In this document: positions 1 through 9,673 of the stretch, piece by piece
Layout: every line of letters starts with the position of its first letter
How positions within the stretch are numbered: position 1 is the first letter of the stretch
Source of the DNA: Adiantum capillus-veneris
Taxonomy: Eukaryota > Streptophyta > Polypodiopsida > Polypodiales > Pteridaceae
Reading direction: 5' to 3'
NCBI GenBank assembly: GCA_014529385.2
Contig: CM043970.1
Coordinates: 66,105,996-66,169,995, forward strand
Length of the DNA stretch: 64,000 nucleotides
Notes under the pieces: model-generated
Told to the model about the DNA's origin: nothing
Seen by the model: the letters and a program-made list of their open reading frames with translations, nothing else
Databases searched by the model: none
Position numbers and translations under genes: made by a program

Positions 1-830
1 GTGGAGATCTACTCGATATCTTTCGGAATCACATTTTGGACACTTCTCCATGTCTATGTATTCCCCTCTGAAAAGAATGCAGTCATTAGGACAAGCGTGG
101 ATCGAATTGTAATCCATCCCCAAGTTTCGCAAAATCTTTCTTGCTTCCTCTAGGGAATCTGGCATCACATTATCAGCTGGTAGTATGTGCTCTTTGAGCA
201 ACCTACACAACATAAAAATACAGTACAATTGTGTAAAAATCTATCAGATCATTATACATTTAGAGTTTTATTAAAGTAAACTAATTGTAATAGATCACCT
301 GAAAGCGCTGTGACGCTAGTGTCACTCCATCCAAACTTTGCCTGCATGTTGAGAAGAACCAGGAGTGCTTTCAATCTAGACACACGTGCTCCATTATACA
401 ATGGCGTATTGGATTCACTTTTCATATCATCATAGATAAGCCTTTCTGAATCCATGATCGTCTCGATCATTTCATCAATCTCAGGCTCAAACATTGCCTC
501 GTTGGGAATGTGGTCTGCATGATCATCCCCCGAGTTGTCAGAAGCTACATCTTGTGGCCTCACATATGCTGCTTGACCAAAGCGCCTGCGAAGATGTCTA
601 TTGGGTTGCAAGATTGCCGCCTGTTGGCCAACGTCAGAGTCCGATGAGTTATAATTGGCAAAAACTCGATCTATAATAGATGGATCGAATTCGCCAAATT
701 TGCGAACGTGCTGCAAAGAAATGCGTCTTGTCCGTCGCACAGCATGCTTGCCATGATTACAAGGACATAAGATCCTCGTTGAGAGATAGGTGTTTCGGTT
801 GGACGGCCCCACATCCTTGTCACTACTCAT
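1..830 (-). CDS. CACTA (En/Spm) transposase tnp2, 5' part, cut by window edge
   Basis: Transposase of a CACTA DNA transposon; the family cuts and pastes elements with CACTA ends. The exon at about 298-830 begins at the ATG at 830. It has a cysteine-rich N-terminal transposase-associated segment (CPCNHGKHAVRRTRR) and then an acidic linker (EIDEMIETIMDSERL). It ends with the family signature PLYNGARVSRLKALLVLL followed by FGWSD. A second exon at 1-202 encodes LLKEHILPADNVMPDS and the diagnostic ACPNDCILFRGE...CPKCDSERYR motif. The intron is about 203-297. The obvious GT (AG|GTGATC near 297) and AG (near 203) junctions leave the frame off by one, so either another junction is used or the copy is frameshifted. 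The catalytic C-terminal part lies left of the window. Family call is secure; activity unknown. Confidence 0.85.
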
Positions 831-1527
831 AATGAGGATAAAAATCTTATAACCTGGACAACAAATTTAATCTTCTATTGGCATTCTTCGTCTTTTATCT
901 CTCTCTCTCTCTCTCTGTTCACAATGTAAACTACCTCACATTCTCTAGTCATGTCCAATCCCCGCACACCTCGGTCTAGAGGTGCACGGAGATCAGAACC
1001 ACCGGGTTATAATCTCGTCTTTATTGGTCAACGCCTATATTTGTGGGTACAAGAAATCTACACACCCACGTCTACATGATACTGCATGTAGTGGACAAAA
1101 CCCCTTTGTCTCTTCTCTAGCTGTAGCATTTCACAACATCTTAACATCTTTTCATAGTAGATCTTTGTTTGTAGCATGCAGGTACACCATTCTTGCAATG
1201 TAGCTGATGTCTGCTCAAGGCACTTAATTCTTACTCTAGATTTGACGAGATGTGGTGTGTGTGTGTGTGTGTGACCCTTGGAATCGTCATCTTGCATCAC
1301 TAATTTCTGTGTAGGCTCAATTTGCTCTTCCATTAGCTGATCATGATGGCTTATTGTATGGTAGCAGCAGTCGAACATGCAGGTGGAATTGCTGGTCCGC
1401 ATGGACTGTCGAGGCTGTGAGGGCAGGAAATTTTCTCGCCATTTTTGACAAGCGTCGGTGGCTCTCTGAGTTGCGCCTACACGAAAATCTAAATCTAACC
1501 TTATCTTAAACGATAAAAAGAAGAAAA
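831..1527. other. Intergenic; one weak ORF
   Basis: Contains a short (CT)n run near 900-918 and a (GT)n run near 1255-1273. A minus-strand ORF at 1058-1402 (114 codons) encodes a Cys- and Gln-rich peptide ending in CCEMLQLEKRQRG. It lies just upstream of tnp2 in the same orientation, so it could be a remnant of the transposon's other gene, but it matches no family I recognise. A His-Thr run in it is simply the microsatellite. Confidence 0.3.
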
Positions 1528-2150
1528 TGGTATAACCTTTCTATCACCCAAGTGTGGTAGATTGGTTATGCCAATTCCCTCTTCAATAACAAGTAAATAA
1601 CGTAAATAAACTAAATCTAATATAATATAACGTAAATAAAACTAAATTAATAAACCTAAATCTAATCTAATCAAACGTAAATCTAACTAAAAATAAACCT
1701 AAATTTAATCTAATTTAACTTAAATAAACCTAAATCTAATTTAACGTAAGTCTACATCTAACCTAATCTTTAACGTCTTTTGGGATAGTTTCCTACAACG
1801 TTAAAACTCTCTTCTTCTTGTGTGTGTGGGTGTGTGTGTGTGCCAGTAAAAAGAGAAAAATGGTATAACCTTTCTATCACTCAAGTGTGGTAGATTGGTT
1901 ATGCCATTTTCCTCTTGAATAACAGGTCTTCAGTTCAACTCCTCGTCGGCTAGATCTTTAGGTCTCTTTAATTAGTTTCCTACGACGTTAAATTAAACTC
2001 TCTTCTTCTCGGGTGTGTGTGTGGCTGTGTGTGCACGCCAATAAAAAAAGGAGAAAAATGGTATAACTTCTTTATCACCGAAGTGTGATAGATTGGTTAT
2101 GCCATTTCCCTCATGAATAACAGGTCTTGAGTTCAACTCTCTTCTTCTTC
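1528..2150 (+). repeat. Tandem array of tRNA-like (SINE-type) repeat, three copies
   Basis: Three copies start near 1530, 1859 and 2057; the last two are 198 bp apart. Each has an A-box-like stretch (GTGGTAGATTGGTTATGCC) followed about 35 bp later by a B-box-like GAGTTCAACTC. This is the layout of an internal RNA polymerase III promoter from a tRNA. A body follows with TAGTTTCCTACRACGTTAAA and a GT-rich end. Copy 1 is interrupted before its B box by an AT-rich insert. The SINE call rests on box spacing only. An inverted copy lies near 44730. Confidence 0.55.
1596..1765. repeat. AT-rich degenerate repeat inserted in SINE-like copy 1
   Basis: About 170 bp made of repeated variants of AAACCTAAATCTAA and AACGTAAAT. 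It splits the first SINE-like copy after AATAACA. It faintly resembles degenerate plant telomere repeat (CCCTAAA), but no perfect unit is present. Confidence 0.4.
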
Positions 2151-2152
2151 TT

Positions 2153-2206
<54 letters not shown>

Positions 2207-2358
2207 TCTCTCAATGTGTGTGTGCATTCTTTGTTTATGCATGTGTGTGTGCGTTTTTGGTTTATGCATGCTCTCTCTCTCTCTCTCTTTTCCTCTCTCA
2301 ATGTGTGTGTGCATTCTTTGTTTATGTATGTGTGTGTGCGTTTTTTGTTTATGCTTGT

Positions 2359-2399
<41 letters not shown>

Positions 2400-2507
2400 A
2401 ACACAATGTGTGTGTGTTTGTGTGAGAGAGAGAGAGGGAGAGAGAAAGAGGGGAAGGGAACATGAGAGTGAGGAGAGGGAAGGAGCATACCTGGCTCTCC
2501 TTCCTCT

Positions 2508-2553
<46 letters not shown>

Positions 2554-2580
2554 AGAAGAAAGAGAGAGAGAGAGGGAGAG
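2150..2580. repeat. Compound microsatellite cluster, (CT)n/(GT)n/(GA)n
   Basis: Long (CT)n runs at about 2158-2203, 2269-2288 and 2361-2396, a (TG)n run at about 2513-2551, and GA-rich stretches between. A segment with CATTCTTTGTTTATG and GTGTGTGCGTTTTT is itself duplicated (2216-2270 and 2300-2360). Open frames across this area are low-complexity artefacts. Confidence 0.95.
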
Positions 2581-2611
2581 CGCGCGTTACCTTGCTTGCT
2601 TGAGCGTGCGT

Positions 2612-2782
2612 CGAAAACTCAGATCTCAGCGCCGAAAACTCAGATCTCAGATCTGAGATTTGAGTTTCGGACGCTCTCAGTTATTTTTTAAAGCCCTAAC
2701 GGCGTCGCTATATGCGTCGCTATAGGCGTTGCTATGAGCGTCGTTATGTTACAAGTAACATAGCGACGCCTATAGCAACGCC
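2612..2782. repeat. Two adjacent palindromes (foldback-like)
   Basis: CGAAAACTCAGATCTCAG occurs twice (2612-2629, 2633-2650), and the second copy is part of a near-perfect palindrome at about 2636-2667. The arms 2725-2752 and 2755-2782 are 28-nt inverted repeats with three mismatches and a 2-nt loop, built from GCGTCGCTAT-like units that also recur at 2700-2724 and 2800-2825. It could be a foldback or MITE remnant. Confidence 0.75.
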
Positions 2783-2839
2783 GTGGTTTTTCATGTTTGA
2801 GCGTCGCACTACGAGCGTCGCTACTATTAAGTACCTCTT

Positions 2840-3386
2840 GTAATGTATGATGGATGGATACTACCATGATAGGGCCTCTATGAACTGTGTTAGCCATGCC
2901 TCCTCTACCATCTAGGAAAATGCTACCATTAGTGAGATGACAGGGGAGGAAGAGTCCAAAGCTTCCCACATCAAAAGTCACACCCCATCCACCACTACTG
3001 ACAAGCACTCTACTCCAAAAGTTGAGGAGTCATTGGCACAAATGGCAGACACTGGCCAAGCTTTGCTTGACCACCTAAAAGATAACTCCACGCGACAAGA
3101 GGTTCTTGAAAAGAAGCACTTTGAATGCCCAGAGGACACAACTTGCTTTGATACCAATTGTTGGAATTAGGGCTGTAGGGATGCATACACAACTTGGAAG
3201 AAGATGAAAAAGCTCAAAACACATAACAGAAAGTGTATTGCTTAGTGCGCAAATAGAAAGATAAGTTAGCCCTAGAGTGATGGGTGTATATACAATGCAC
3301 ACGAAAAAAGATCTCCTAGGGAGGGAAAAAGTGCCATGGCGGTCCTAAGTGTGTTCACACACATCACTACCACATATATGGTGACA
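2840..3386 (-). mobile_element. Ty1/copia relic: 5' LTR plus primer site, minus strand
   Basis: Positions 3159-3386 are a reverse-complement copy of the 227-bp copia LTR found at 11344 and 19578, diverged but alignable throughout. It runs from TGTTGGAATTAGGG to TATGGTGACA. Next to it, 3140-3158 reads on the minus strand as ATTGGTATCAAAGC, a decayed initiator-tRNA-Met primer binding site. The sequence from 2840 to 3140 would be the start of the internal region but holds no recognisable gag. It is an older relative of the nested copia element. Confidence 0.75.
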
Positions 3387-3493
3387 TTTACTTCTGAATT
3401 GGTGTCCCTTCTTTTAAGATTCCCTTGAGCTATAGGTTCCACTACTCTTGCGAGTTTCACATTTATTTTCAATCGGAGGAATTGTATAAGCTC
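3387..3493. other. Unannotated spacer
   Basis: No coding or repeat signal recognised between the copia LTR and the first direct repeat of the SINE-like insertion. Confidence 0.4.
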
Positions 3494-3666
3494 CTCCGTA
3501 ATACATGTAATGCTGGTAAAACAGACATATTTTTTTCAACTAGTTTTCAAGATAGCACCCATGCACCCACACCCGCATGCTACATGGTTGAATCATAGTG
3601 GACACTCTTAGAGCTCCTTGCCTTAACCACTAGACCAACTCCGTAATACATGTAATACTGGTAAAA
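3494..3666 (-). mobile_element. SINE-like insertion with 28-bp flanking direct repeats
   Basis: The body at 3522-3638 reads on the minus strand with an A box (TGGTCTAGTGGTTAAGGC) and, about 40 bp on, a B-box-like GATTCAACC. It ends in an A-rich tail near 3524-3535. It is flanked by 28-bp direct repeats (3494-3521 and 3639-3666) beginning CTCCGTAATACATGTAAT, with one mismatch. This is what a tRNA-derived SINE integrated by LINE machinery leaves. It lies about 170 bp upstream of the SDR start codon. Confidence 0.7.
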
Positions 3667-3836
3667 AAGGCAGTATTAACATCGCTACTAAAGTTAGTTC
3701 GTGTGCTAATCAGCGATTCTACTTTTGATTTCTGCATTGAAGGCTGGTTTTCAAACTGCTATTTTTAATTAGCTGGATGATGAAGCCGACACTAACTAAC
3801 TATTGTATAGGGCGAACAGTTCAAATACCGTCCAGG
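3667..3836 (+). promoter_or_regulatory. Upstream region of the SDR gene
   Basis: About 170 bp between the SINE-like insertion and the preferred start codon. No clear TATA box. Two in-frame upstream ATGs (3777, 3780) could extend the protein by 20 residues. Promoter function is assumed from position only. Confidence 0.3.
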
Positions 3837-4155
3837 ATGACGACGAGGGCAGCTGATGAAGAGCTGCAGGACCTGCAGCATAAGGTGGTTCTCGTAACGG
3901 GGGCATCATCTGGGCTAGGGCGGGATTTTTGTCTTGCGCTAGCTCAACGTGGCTGTCGCGTAATTGCGTCTGCGCGGAGAACCGATCGCCTTCATGCCCT
4001 TCTTGACGACATCACCCCCCTCCAACCTCCTCTTCAACATGTCCTTCTCCCGCTTGATGTCAGTGCCAGTGAACCGGAAATTGATGCAGCTGCGGAGAAA
4101 GCATGGCAAGCCTTTGGAAGAATCGACGTTCTTATCAACAATGCTGGCTTTAGAG
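3837..4155 (+). CDS. Short-chain dehydrogenase/reductase, exon 1 of 3 (residues 1-107)
   Basis: First exon of a classical SDR, an NAD(P)(H)-dependent oxidoreductase with a Rossmann fold; substrate unknown. It encodes the cofactor-binding glycine motif TGASSGLG (residues 21-28), an ARRTDR stretch after beta-2 that suggests NADP(H) preference, a DV pair after beta-3, and NNAG (101-104). The start at 3837 places KVVLVTGASSGLG at the usual distance from the N-terminus; an in-frame ATG at 3777 is possible. The exon ends AG|GTATCA at 4155/4156 with one base of codon 107. The open frame continues to 4361, but that part has no SDR similarity and is intron. It closely resembles Arabidopsis proteins annotated as 3-oxoacyl-ACP reductase-like Rossmann proteins (family knowledge). 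Confidence 0.93.
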
Positions 4156-4369
4156 GTATCAAGATAACGTTAGCAATGGAGTTTTTCGATATGTGCCAGA
4201 AGTTTCCATCACCCATATTTATGTATGGTATAAGGCAAGAGGGCGTGTTTCTGCATATTTCAAGATTGTCTATATATCATCCATTGCCCAACTTTTTTCA
4301 TAGGAAAAAGTGCAGGCTGTATATTCATGGCAATCATCCACAACCAATCTCATATGGCTAACTTAAGTA

Positions 4370-4845
4370 TACATGCATAAAAAGGTCTTTGTGCTAGGAC
4401 TTTGCCATGGCCACATCAGCAAGCCATCCATACATAGGACTGCCACGTTGGCGGTTGGTCTCATACTTCCTGTTAAAGAAGAGTAATCGTCCTGATTACA
4501 TACCTCAATATCGAACTCAAGGAAGCATATGAGTAGACATTGACTTCATGCAATCCTGATCAGGTGTTTCAGGTGAGTGGAAGGGTTTAAGGGTTTTAAC
4601 TCAGATCTAGTACTTCACACAAACACAAGTCTACTTTACTTCCCTCGAAAGAGAAATTGAATTGAACACAATGAGAGAGAGAGGCAGAGAGAGGAGAGAT
4701 GACACCGCATGTTGGGTCCCAACCACCCTCAAGGGCCCCCTTGCTCTGTTGCCAAAGCAAGTACTCCCTTTGATTACTTGCGCAACTGCTGATACAATGG
4801 ATGAATGCTGATGCTTCATGTGGATGAACTGTAAAACTCTAGAGC
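4370..4845. other. Intron sequence without recognised features
   Basis: No coding similarity or repeat structure seen, apart from a short GA-rich run near 4671-4697. Confidence 0.4.
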
Positions 4846-5300
4846 TGATTCGATGCAAAATGCTATGCTGATCTGGTGCAAAAACGCTGGGCTGATCTAA
4901 TGCAAAACGCTCGGTTGAACTGATGCAAAAACACTGGGCTGATCTGATGCAAAACACTGGGCTGAACTGATGCAAAAACGTGTGTAGGCAATGGAAACAC
5001 TAGGTCTTGAGGTGGCGTGGGCATTGGATGCCCGTGTGGGTACTGGGTTCTGATCTGATGTTGGAATGGTGAGCCAAGGGCTGTCTTATATAGGATCTAA
5101 TGCAAAACGCTGGTTTGAATTGATGCAAAAACGCTGGGCTGATCTGATGCAAAACACTAGGCTGAACTGATGCAAAAACCTGTGTAGGCAATGGAAACAC
5201 TAGGTCTTGAGGTGGTGTGGGCACTAGATGATGCCCGTGTGGGTACCGAGTTCTGATATGATGTTGGAATGGTGAGCCAAGGGCTGTCTTATATAGGATT
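4846..5300. repeat. Minisatellite and 200-bp tandem duplication
   Basis: Units of about 24 bp built on GCTGATCTGATGCAAAA recur through 4846-4975 and 5095-5180. A larger block beginning TGTGTAGGCAATGGAAACAC at 4981 recurs exactly 200 bp later at 5181, including CTTGAGGTGG and GAGCCAAGGGCTGTC. Minus-strand frames here only encode the repeat. Confidence 0.9.
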
Positions 5301-5389
5301 TTAGCCATTTGCCCTACCTGTTGCTATTTTAGCTTTATTTGAAAGAAATATAATTCTGAATGAATTATTGGATTTATAAGTGAGAGGGT

Positions 5390-5720
5390 TTTCTCGATGG
5401 AGACATCGGAGTTAAGATGCTTCTAGTGCGTCATTCATACGAATGACGGGAGCACTGTGAACGGGAATATGTGTAGGCCACCAAGAACGGATACTTCTGA
5501 TGTGTCACATTGGGTGGGTGACAGAGAGCATTGAGAAGGAATAATTCGACCATCCAAAACGAACATCTCTGATGCGTCATGGGATGGGTGACATAGAGCA
5601 TGGCAAAGAAGTTGTTTCATAAGTCTGGTGAGAAAGGACTAAGCGATGGGTATTTCTGATCTGTCACATGGTGGGTAACGGGAGCATTGGAAAGGGAATA
5701 TCCCATTGTCAGAAGGGATT
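5390..5720. repeat. Degenerate tandem repeat, about 75-90 bp period, four units
   Basis: Four units carry variants of TTCTGATGYGTCA, then GGGTGAC and GGAGCAT. The phrases sit near 5417, 5490, 5565 and 5650. Unit lengths vary, so it is old. Confidence 0.7.
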
Positions 5721-6042
5721 CCAAACTCAGTAGAGTTGTGCACAAGAGATGAGACAAGCACTTGAATAAAGATGTGTTCAGAGTAAGCAGAGGAAATGCA
5801 GTTGCTTTTGAAAAAGCGAGTTGCTTTTCGAGAATGTAGATGCTTTCCTATAAAGGAGTCTATGTTAGCATTACATCTGCGAAGAGGCTGCATCGATAGA
5901 CGCCTGGGTTGTGATTGTGTAAGAGGTTCTATTGAGTTTTGAGTAGGTTTAGATCATTTTTAAAAGTGCCCGGCCGCCCACTTAATAAATGGGCAGCCAT
6001 TGATAAAAAAGGGCAGCAAAAATAGGGCGCGGTTTTTCCTCT

Positions 6043-6408
6043 TTGCAAGAAGTCAACATGACATGGGATTCTTTGAGAAGGTGGCATGAGCGATATGCTC
6101 AGGAACCTAGAGAATCCGAGAAGCGGAATGCTCGAGATCCTTCAGAACGCAGAAGTGAGCCAAATTCTTTTGTTTCCATTCAACGAGGTCTAAGAAAACT
6201 TTCCCTATCATCCATAGTTCCACCTCACTCCTCTTTCAGAATACCCATGAACATCCAGTCGAGACCCATAGCCAAGAAATCCCGCCATTTCGCGAAGGAT
6301 ATAAAGTTCTCTAGACTTGAGAACACTCGAGTCAAGTTTGATACTTTTGATGAAAGTGGAGATGTCCCAAAAGCTACCTCTTTCATTCAACAGTTTGAAG
6401 TTTCCTTT
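6043..6408 (+). pseudogene. Ty3-type gag fragment
   Basis: The C-terminal part reads VKFDTFDESGDVPKATSFIQQFEVSF, which matches the capsid start seen in the chromovirus gag (KFSTFSGFEDKTKALTFLQQFD) and in the nested gag-only element. The frame then runs directly into an LTR at 6409, so the rest of the internal region is missing. An internal deletion or recombination is inferred. Confidence 0.65.
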
Positions 6409-8035
6409 TGTCACAAACTGCTAACGTATCAAGCCATTGAAGACCTAGAGGGCCAGGACTCCCAGAGTCTACAACTTGCAGACATTTGCCGAGGGGCCTA
6501 AACCCTAGCAGAAGCAACAAAAGCAGAAGGGTTTACCAACTTACAGATTCTTGCCGAGTGTCCCAAATTTAAAGATGGGTTAGTAGTAAAAATCCTAACC
6601 CTCAATAACTTGTAGAAACTTTGCCAAGGGGCCTAAAATTATTGAAATAAAGTAGGTCACACACACACGAACTCAATAACTTGCATAAAAATTGATGACG
6701 TGGCATGCTGAATGTTCTTCGAGATCTAGGGAGAGGGTCGACTTCACAGAGTCTCAATAGAGGCTCAACAGGTTGCAAAGTGCTGTTTTTAGAGGATACG
6801 AGTAGTTGGCATCTTGGGAGGACCCGAGTCACAGATCCTTACCCAGCAGACCTTGAGGCAGGTCACTGGAGGCTTTGGGCTTGGGAGAGCTACCCTTTGA
6901 CACAAGTGTAGTGGGACCCTGGAGAGTGGTTTTTGAGAGACCCCTTCTCTTAAACCGACCACCCTGGGATCCCTTTCTTTCAGTACACTGTTCGACTGGG
7001 GCGACACATACTGGCAGCACGGAGAGAGGCTCGTTCCGCGTCAGCACTTCATTGGTAGGAGGAGGGTCTCACAGCTGAGTTCTTGTCAGGATTTTGGGAG
7101 AGTCACTTTGTTCCAGTGGCTAGTTGCACAGAGCTACAACAATGGGGAACTGCCTGGTACATAGTGGCCTCTCGACAGCCTGTGCAGCTTGCGACCATCC
7201 TTTGGAGAGTCAGCGTCACTGTCTGTGGGACTGCCTCATGGCACAAAAAGTTTGGTTTCAGGTTCTTCGACTGATGCTAGCTCTTTCCATAGTGCGACAT
7301 TACACTTGGGGTGCTGCTGCTTAGTCCACCCTCACGGGCCTGGCACTATAGTTTGAGCTATCATCCACCAGCAGGATGATAGTGTCAAGGGGGTCGACCT
7401 ACACTCCAGCTTGCTACAGAGCTTACCTCCCAGGAGTGGTGCAGAGAGAGAGGGGTGTTGGGAGCTCGTCTGTGGCCTGACACTTTGGTTCATTTGGCGG
7501 GCCCGTTGCTTCCGCATCTTCGAGGCTCGCTCTGTCCCACTGGCGGAGACTGTTTGTGACTTTTGGTTGGAGTTGATCCATACTCTCAGGGGTCAGTTCG
7601 AGAGACTTCAGGGAAGCTCCGATCGCATGCAGGAGCACAGAGAGGCTTTCCTGCGACTCTGGCGCCCAGGGCCCTTCTTCACCATGGTCCAGGGTGCACC
7701 CAGATGGCACTACCATCCATTTGTGTGGCTCTTCCCTCCTCCCATCTTGTGATTTAGGCCCCATTGTACATATTTTGTTTTCTTAATGGGAGAGTCTCCC
7801 CTTGTTTTGATGTAGCCCTCTCTAGTAGAGGTGGTTGTAGTCCTATGGGCAGTTTTAGTAACTAATGGAAGGATCTCTCTCTCTCTCGAAAAAAAAATGT
7901 AATCAGGGGTCTCTCTCTGGCATGATTCTAGCACGTGGAGAAGCAGAGAAGAGCCCCTCAATTTGTACCTTTGTGAATTAATAATAAAGAAATATCGAAA
8001 GGGGCGTCAGTCTTTGGGGGCGGATCTCCACCACT
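6409..8035 (+). mobile_element. LTR of a Ty3-like element, split by a LINE fragment
   Basis: Begins TGTCACAAACTGCTAACG, matching LTRs at 8324 and 9674. It continues after the LINE fragment at 7897, with the shared LTR block AAAGAAATATCGAAAGGGG at 7986 followed by TTTGGGG. It loses similarity near 8035 and lacks the normal 3' end, so it is a broken LTR. A stretch is missing at the LINE junction. Confidence 0.65.
6709..7896 (+). pseudogene. 5'-truncated LINE fragment (ORF2 C-terminus and 3' end)
   Basis: Parallels 26165-27373 of the full LINE. It encodes LEAGHWRLWAWESYPL, corresponding to LETGHWRLWAWECCPL there. Downstream the QRHCLWDC zinc-finger region (7210-7245), the LWFIWRARCF stretch and the final (CT)n-plus-poly(A) tail (7880-7896) are all present, in several frames. 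It is a second, older insertion of the same LINE family, truncated near 6709. No convincing TSD. Confidence 0.75.
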
Positions 8036-8049
8036 ACATGCCGGAAGTG

Positions 8050-8323
8050 ATTACAGTGTCAATGCTCGAATCTGGTCTTTCATAGTCCTCAAGAGTACAC
8101 CATCAGTCATCAGACACATTTGATTGATGAAGGACGGGAAGTTGATTTGGGGTAGGCTTTCTTCACTATATAATCGAGTTTCTCCAATGAAGCAGATAGC
8201 CTTAGAGGTGTAGTTGAGGACCGTGGATGTGAAGAACTCATCCATGAGGGATCATATCAACAAGATGCAGGAGCTTCAATAGGAGATACTTCATATGGGA
8301 AAGCATATAAGTTTAGAGGACAT
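8050..8323 (+). pseudogene. Copia gag (UBN2-type) relic
   Basis: The plus strand encodes MRDHINKMQEL, a stop, then MGKHISLEDIV, which is the typical copia Gag pattern (DHIN..., G..I..EDI). Stops and lack of a start show decay. An LTR cuts it off at 8324. Confidence 0.55.
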
Positions 8324-9011
8324 TGTCACAAACTGCTGACTTGTCAAGCCACTGAAGACCTGAGCCAACTTGTAGATCCCGGCCGAGTGGCCTAAACCCT
8401 AGAAACAGAAGAAGAAGAAGTTATTACTAACTTACTGATCCTAGCCGAGTGGCCGAAGTAGAAAAAGTCTTCCCAACTTATAGGACCCCGTCCGATGGGG
8501 CCTAAAATAATAAAATAAGATAGCGCGCGCGTACACACACACACACAAGTTCTCTTGCGCATATAAATGATGACGCGACTGTTGTACGGATGATTGCAAA
8601 TTGTGCTAATTGGCTGATGGCGTGGCAGCTGTAAGGACTCTCGCGTTTTGCGCTGGTGGGTGACGTGGCAGGCTGCACATGATTCTTGAATTTATGTTGC
8701 AGCTTTTGGGAGACCAGATGCTTTTAGGATCAGATGTTGTATTGCTTTTCATGGGCAAGGGCCGTTAATTACTCTGGCATGCTCCCGTGTGGAGATGCAG
8801 AGCAAAGAATACCGACGTTGTATTGAGTTGAAGCAATACAAAGAAATACCGAAAGGGGCACCATGGTTTGGGGCCAGTGCTCTTTGGGGATGGAACTCCG
8901 TCACTTTGTGTCTCGTGTGTCGTGCATCTCTTTTAGTTTAGTTCTTTTGAAGTGCTTTAAGTTTGTTCTGCCTGTTCATTTCCACTGGCACGTGGTGCCA
9001 CTCCCGTTATA
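8324..9011 (+). mobile_element. LTR of a Ty3-like element
   Basis: Starts TGTCACAAACTGCTGAC and ends just before GGGGTATCAGAGCTC, a decayed tRNA-Met primer site, so this is a 5' LTR, 688 bp. It contains ACCCCGTCCGATGGGGCC, an (AC)n run, and the shared LTR block AAAGAAATACCGAAAGGGG at 8840 followed by TTTGGGGCC. Confidence 0.75.
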
Positions 9012-9360
9012 GGGGTATCAGAGCTCTAGTTGTGTGCTAGTCTGAAAGCATACTGATCCTTCCAAAAAGCAGACAAAGCAAGATGGCGATTTCAGATTTC
9101 ACAAGAAATTTTTCTTGCTTTTTTGGGAGAGAAAGATCCAAGGAAAGCTTTACAATTTCTGCAGCAGTTTGACAACATCTATGCCATGAGGAATTACTTA
9201 GAAGAATCAAAGATTTACCGAGCCACCAATTTTCTTAGAGGTAGTGCCATGCAGTGGTGGATGTCTTTAGCTACCAAGCTGCACACTTCAAGGACTTGCA
9301 AGCTTTTAAGAAATTTTTTTGCCTGAAGTTACATGCCATTGATATCTTCCTTTGGAGTGC
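9012..9360 (+). pseudogene. Ty3-type gag fragment after the LTR
   Basis: Reads KALQFLQQFDNIYAMRNYLE and then SKIYRATNFLRGSAMQWWMS, the capsid core shared with the chromovirus gag (FLQQFDTAYAGGNF, AATFLKDNALTWWM). The frame ends at 9326. It belongs with the 8324-9011 LTR. Confidence 0.7.
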
Positions 9361-9606
9361 AACTTCTGGCAGAGTGGGGCAAGATGGAACTAAACGTAAA
9401 ATACTGTACGCATTCGGTACGTAAGGTACGCAGTCCTATATGGATTGAGGTTTAAGGTACGTAAAAATACGCACTATTGGTAAAAAACCCGAAAAAAATA
9501 GGAATTTTAGAAGAGAAGCCTACAAATATGTAAACTATCACTCTATATGGCTAAATGAAAAGGCCTACCTGCATTAAACATCAATCAAGTGACCTACCCT
9601 GGTCCA
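9361..9606. other. Unrecognised AT-rich stretch with GTACG repeats
   Basis: Several TACGCA and GGTACGTAA words near 9395-9475, then AT-rich sequence. No coding similarity seen. Confidence 0.4.
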
Positions 9607-9673
9607 TGTGTCACAAACTACTGACGTGTCAAGCCACTGAAGAACAAAGCCAACTTGCAGATCCCGATCGAGG
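9607..9673 (+). mobile_element. LTR fragment (first 67 bp)
   Basis: TGTGTCACAAACTACTGACG to GATCGAGG repeats the first bases of the adjoining LTR at 9674. It is a broken tandem LTR end, probably from recombination or insertion of one LTR into another. Confidence 0.7.

Noticed and set aside
1596-1765. Interstitial telomere.
   Set aside because: Words such as AAACCTAAATCTAA only loosely resemble CCCTAAA and no perfect tandem units exist.
1528-2140. Functional tRNA genes.
   Set aside because: The box motifs are present, but the acceptor and anticodon stems do not pair in any arrangement I could make.
2111-2691. Long overlapping ORFs on both strands rich in Ser-Leu or Arg-Glu.
   Set aside because: They are translations of (CT)n/(GA)n/(GT)n microsatellites.
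4156-4361. Open frame continuing the SDR beyond exon 1.
   Set aside because: It lacks SDR similarity, begins at a good GT donor, and the true continuation is found in matching phase at 40900.
4631-5308. Two minus-strand ORFs with repeated QRFCIRSAQ-like text.
   Set aside because: They translate a minisatellite; no start context or family similarity.
7411-7764. ORFs of 113 codons on both strands.
   Set aside because: The plus-strand one is the decayed LINE ORF2 C-terminus; the minus one is its shadow.
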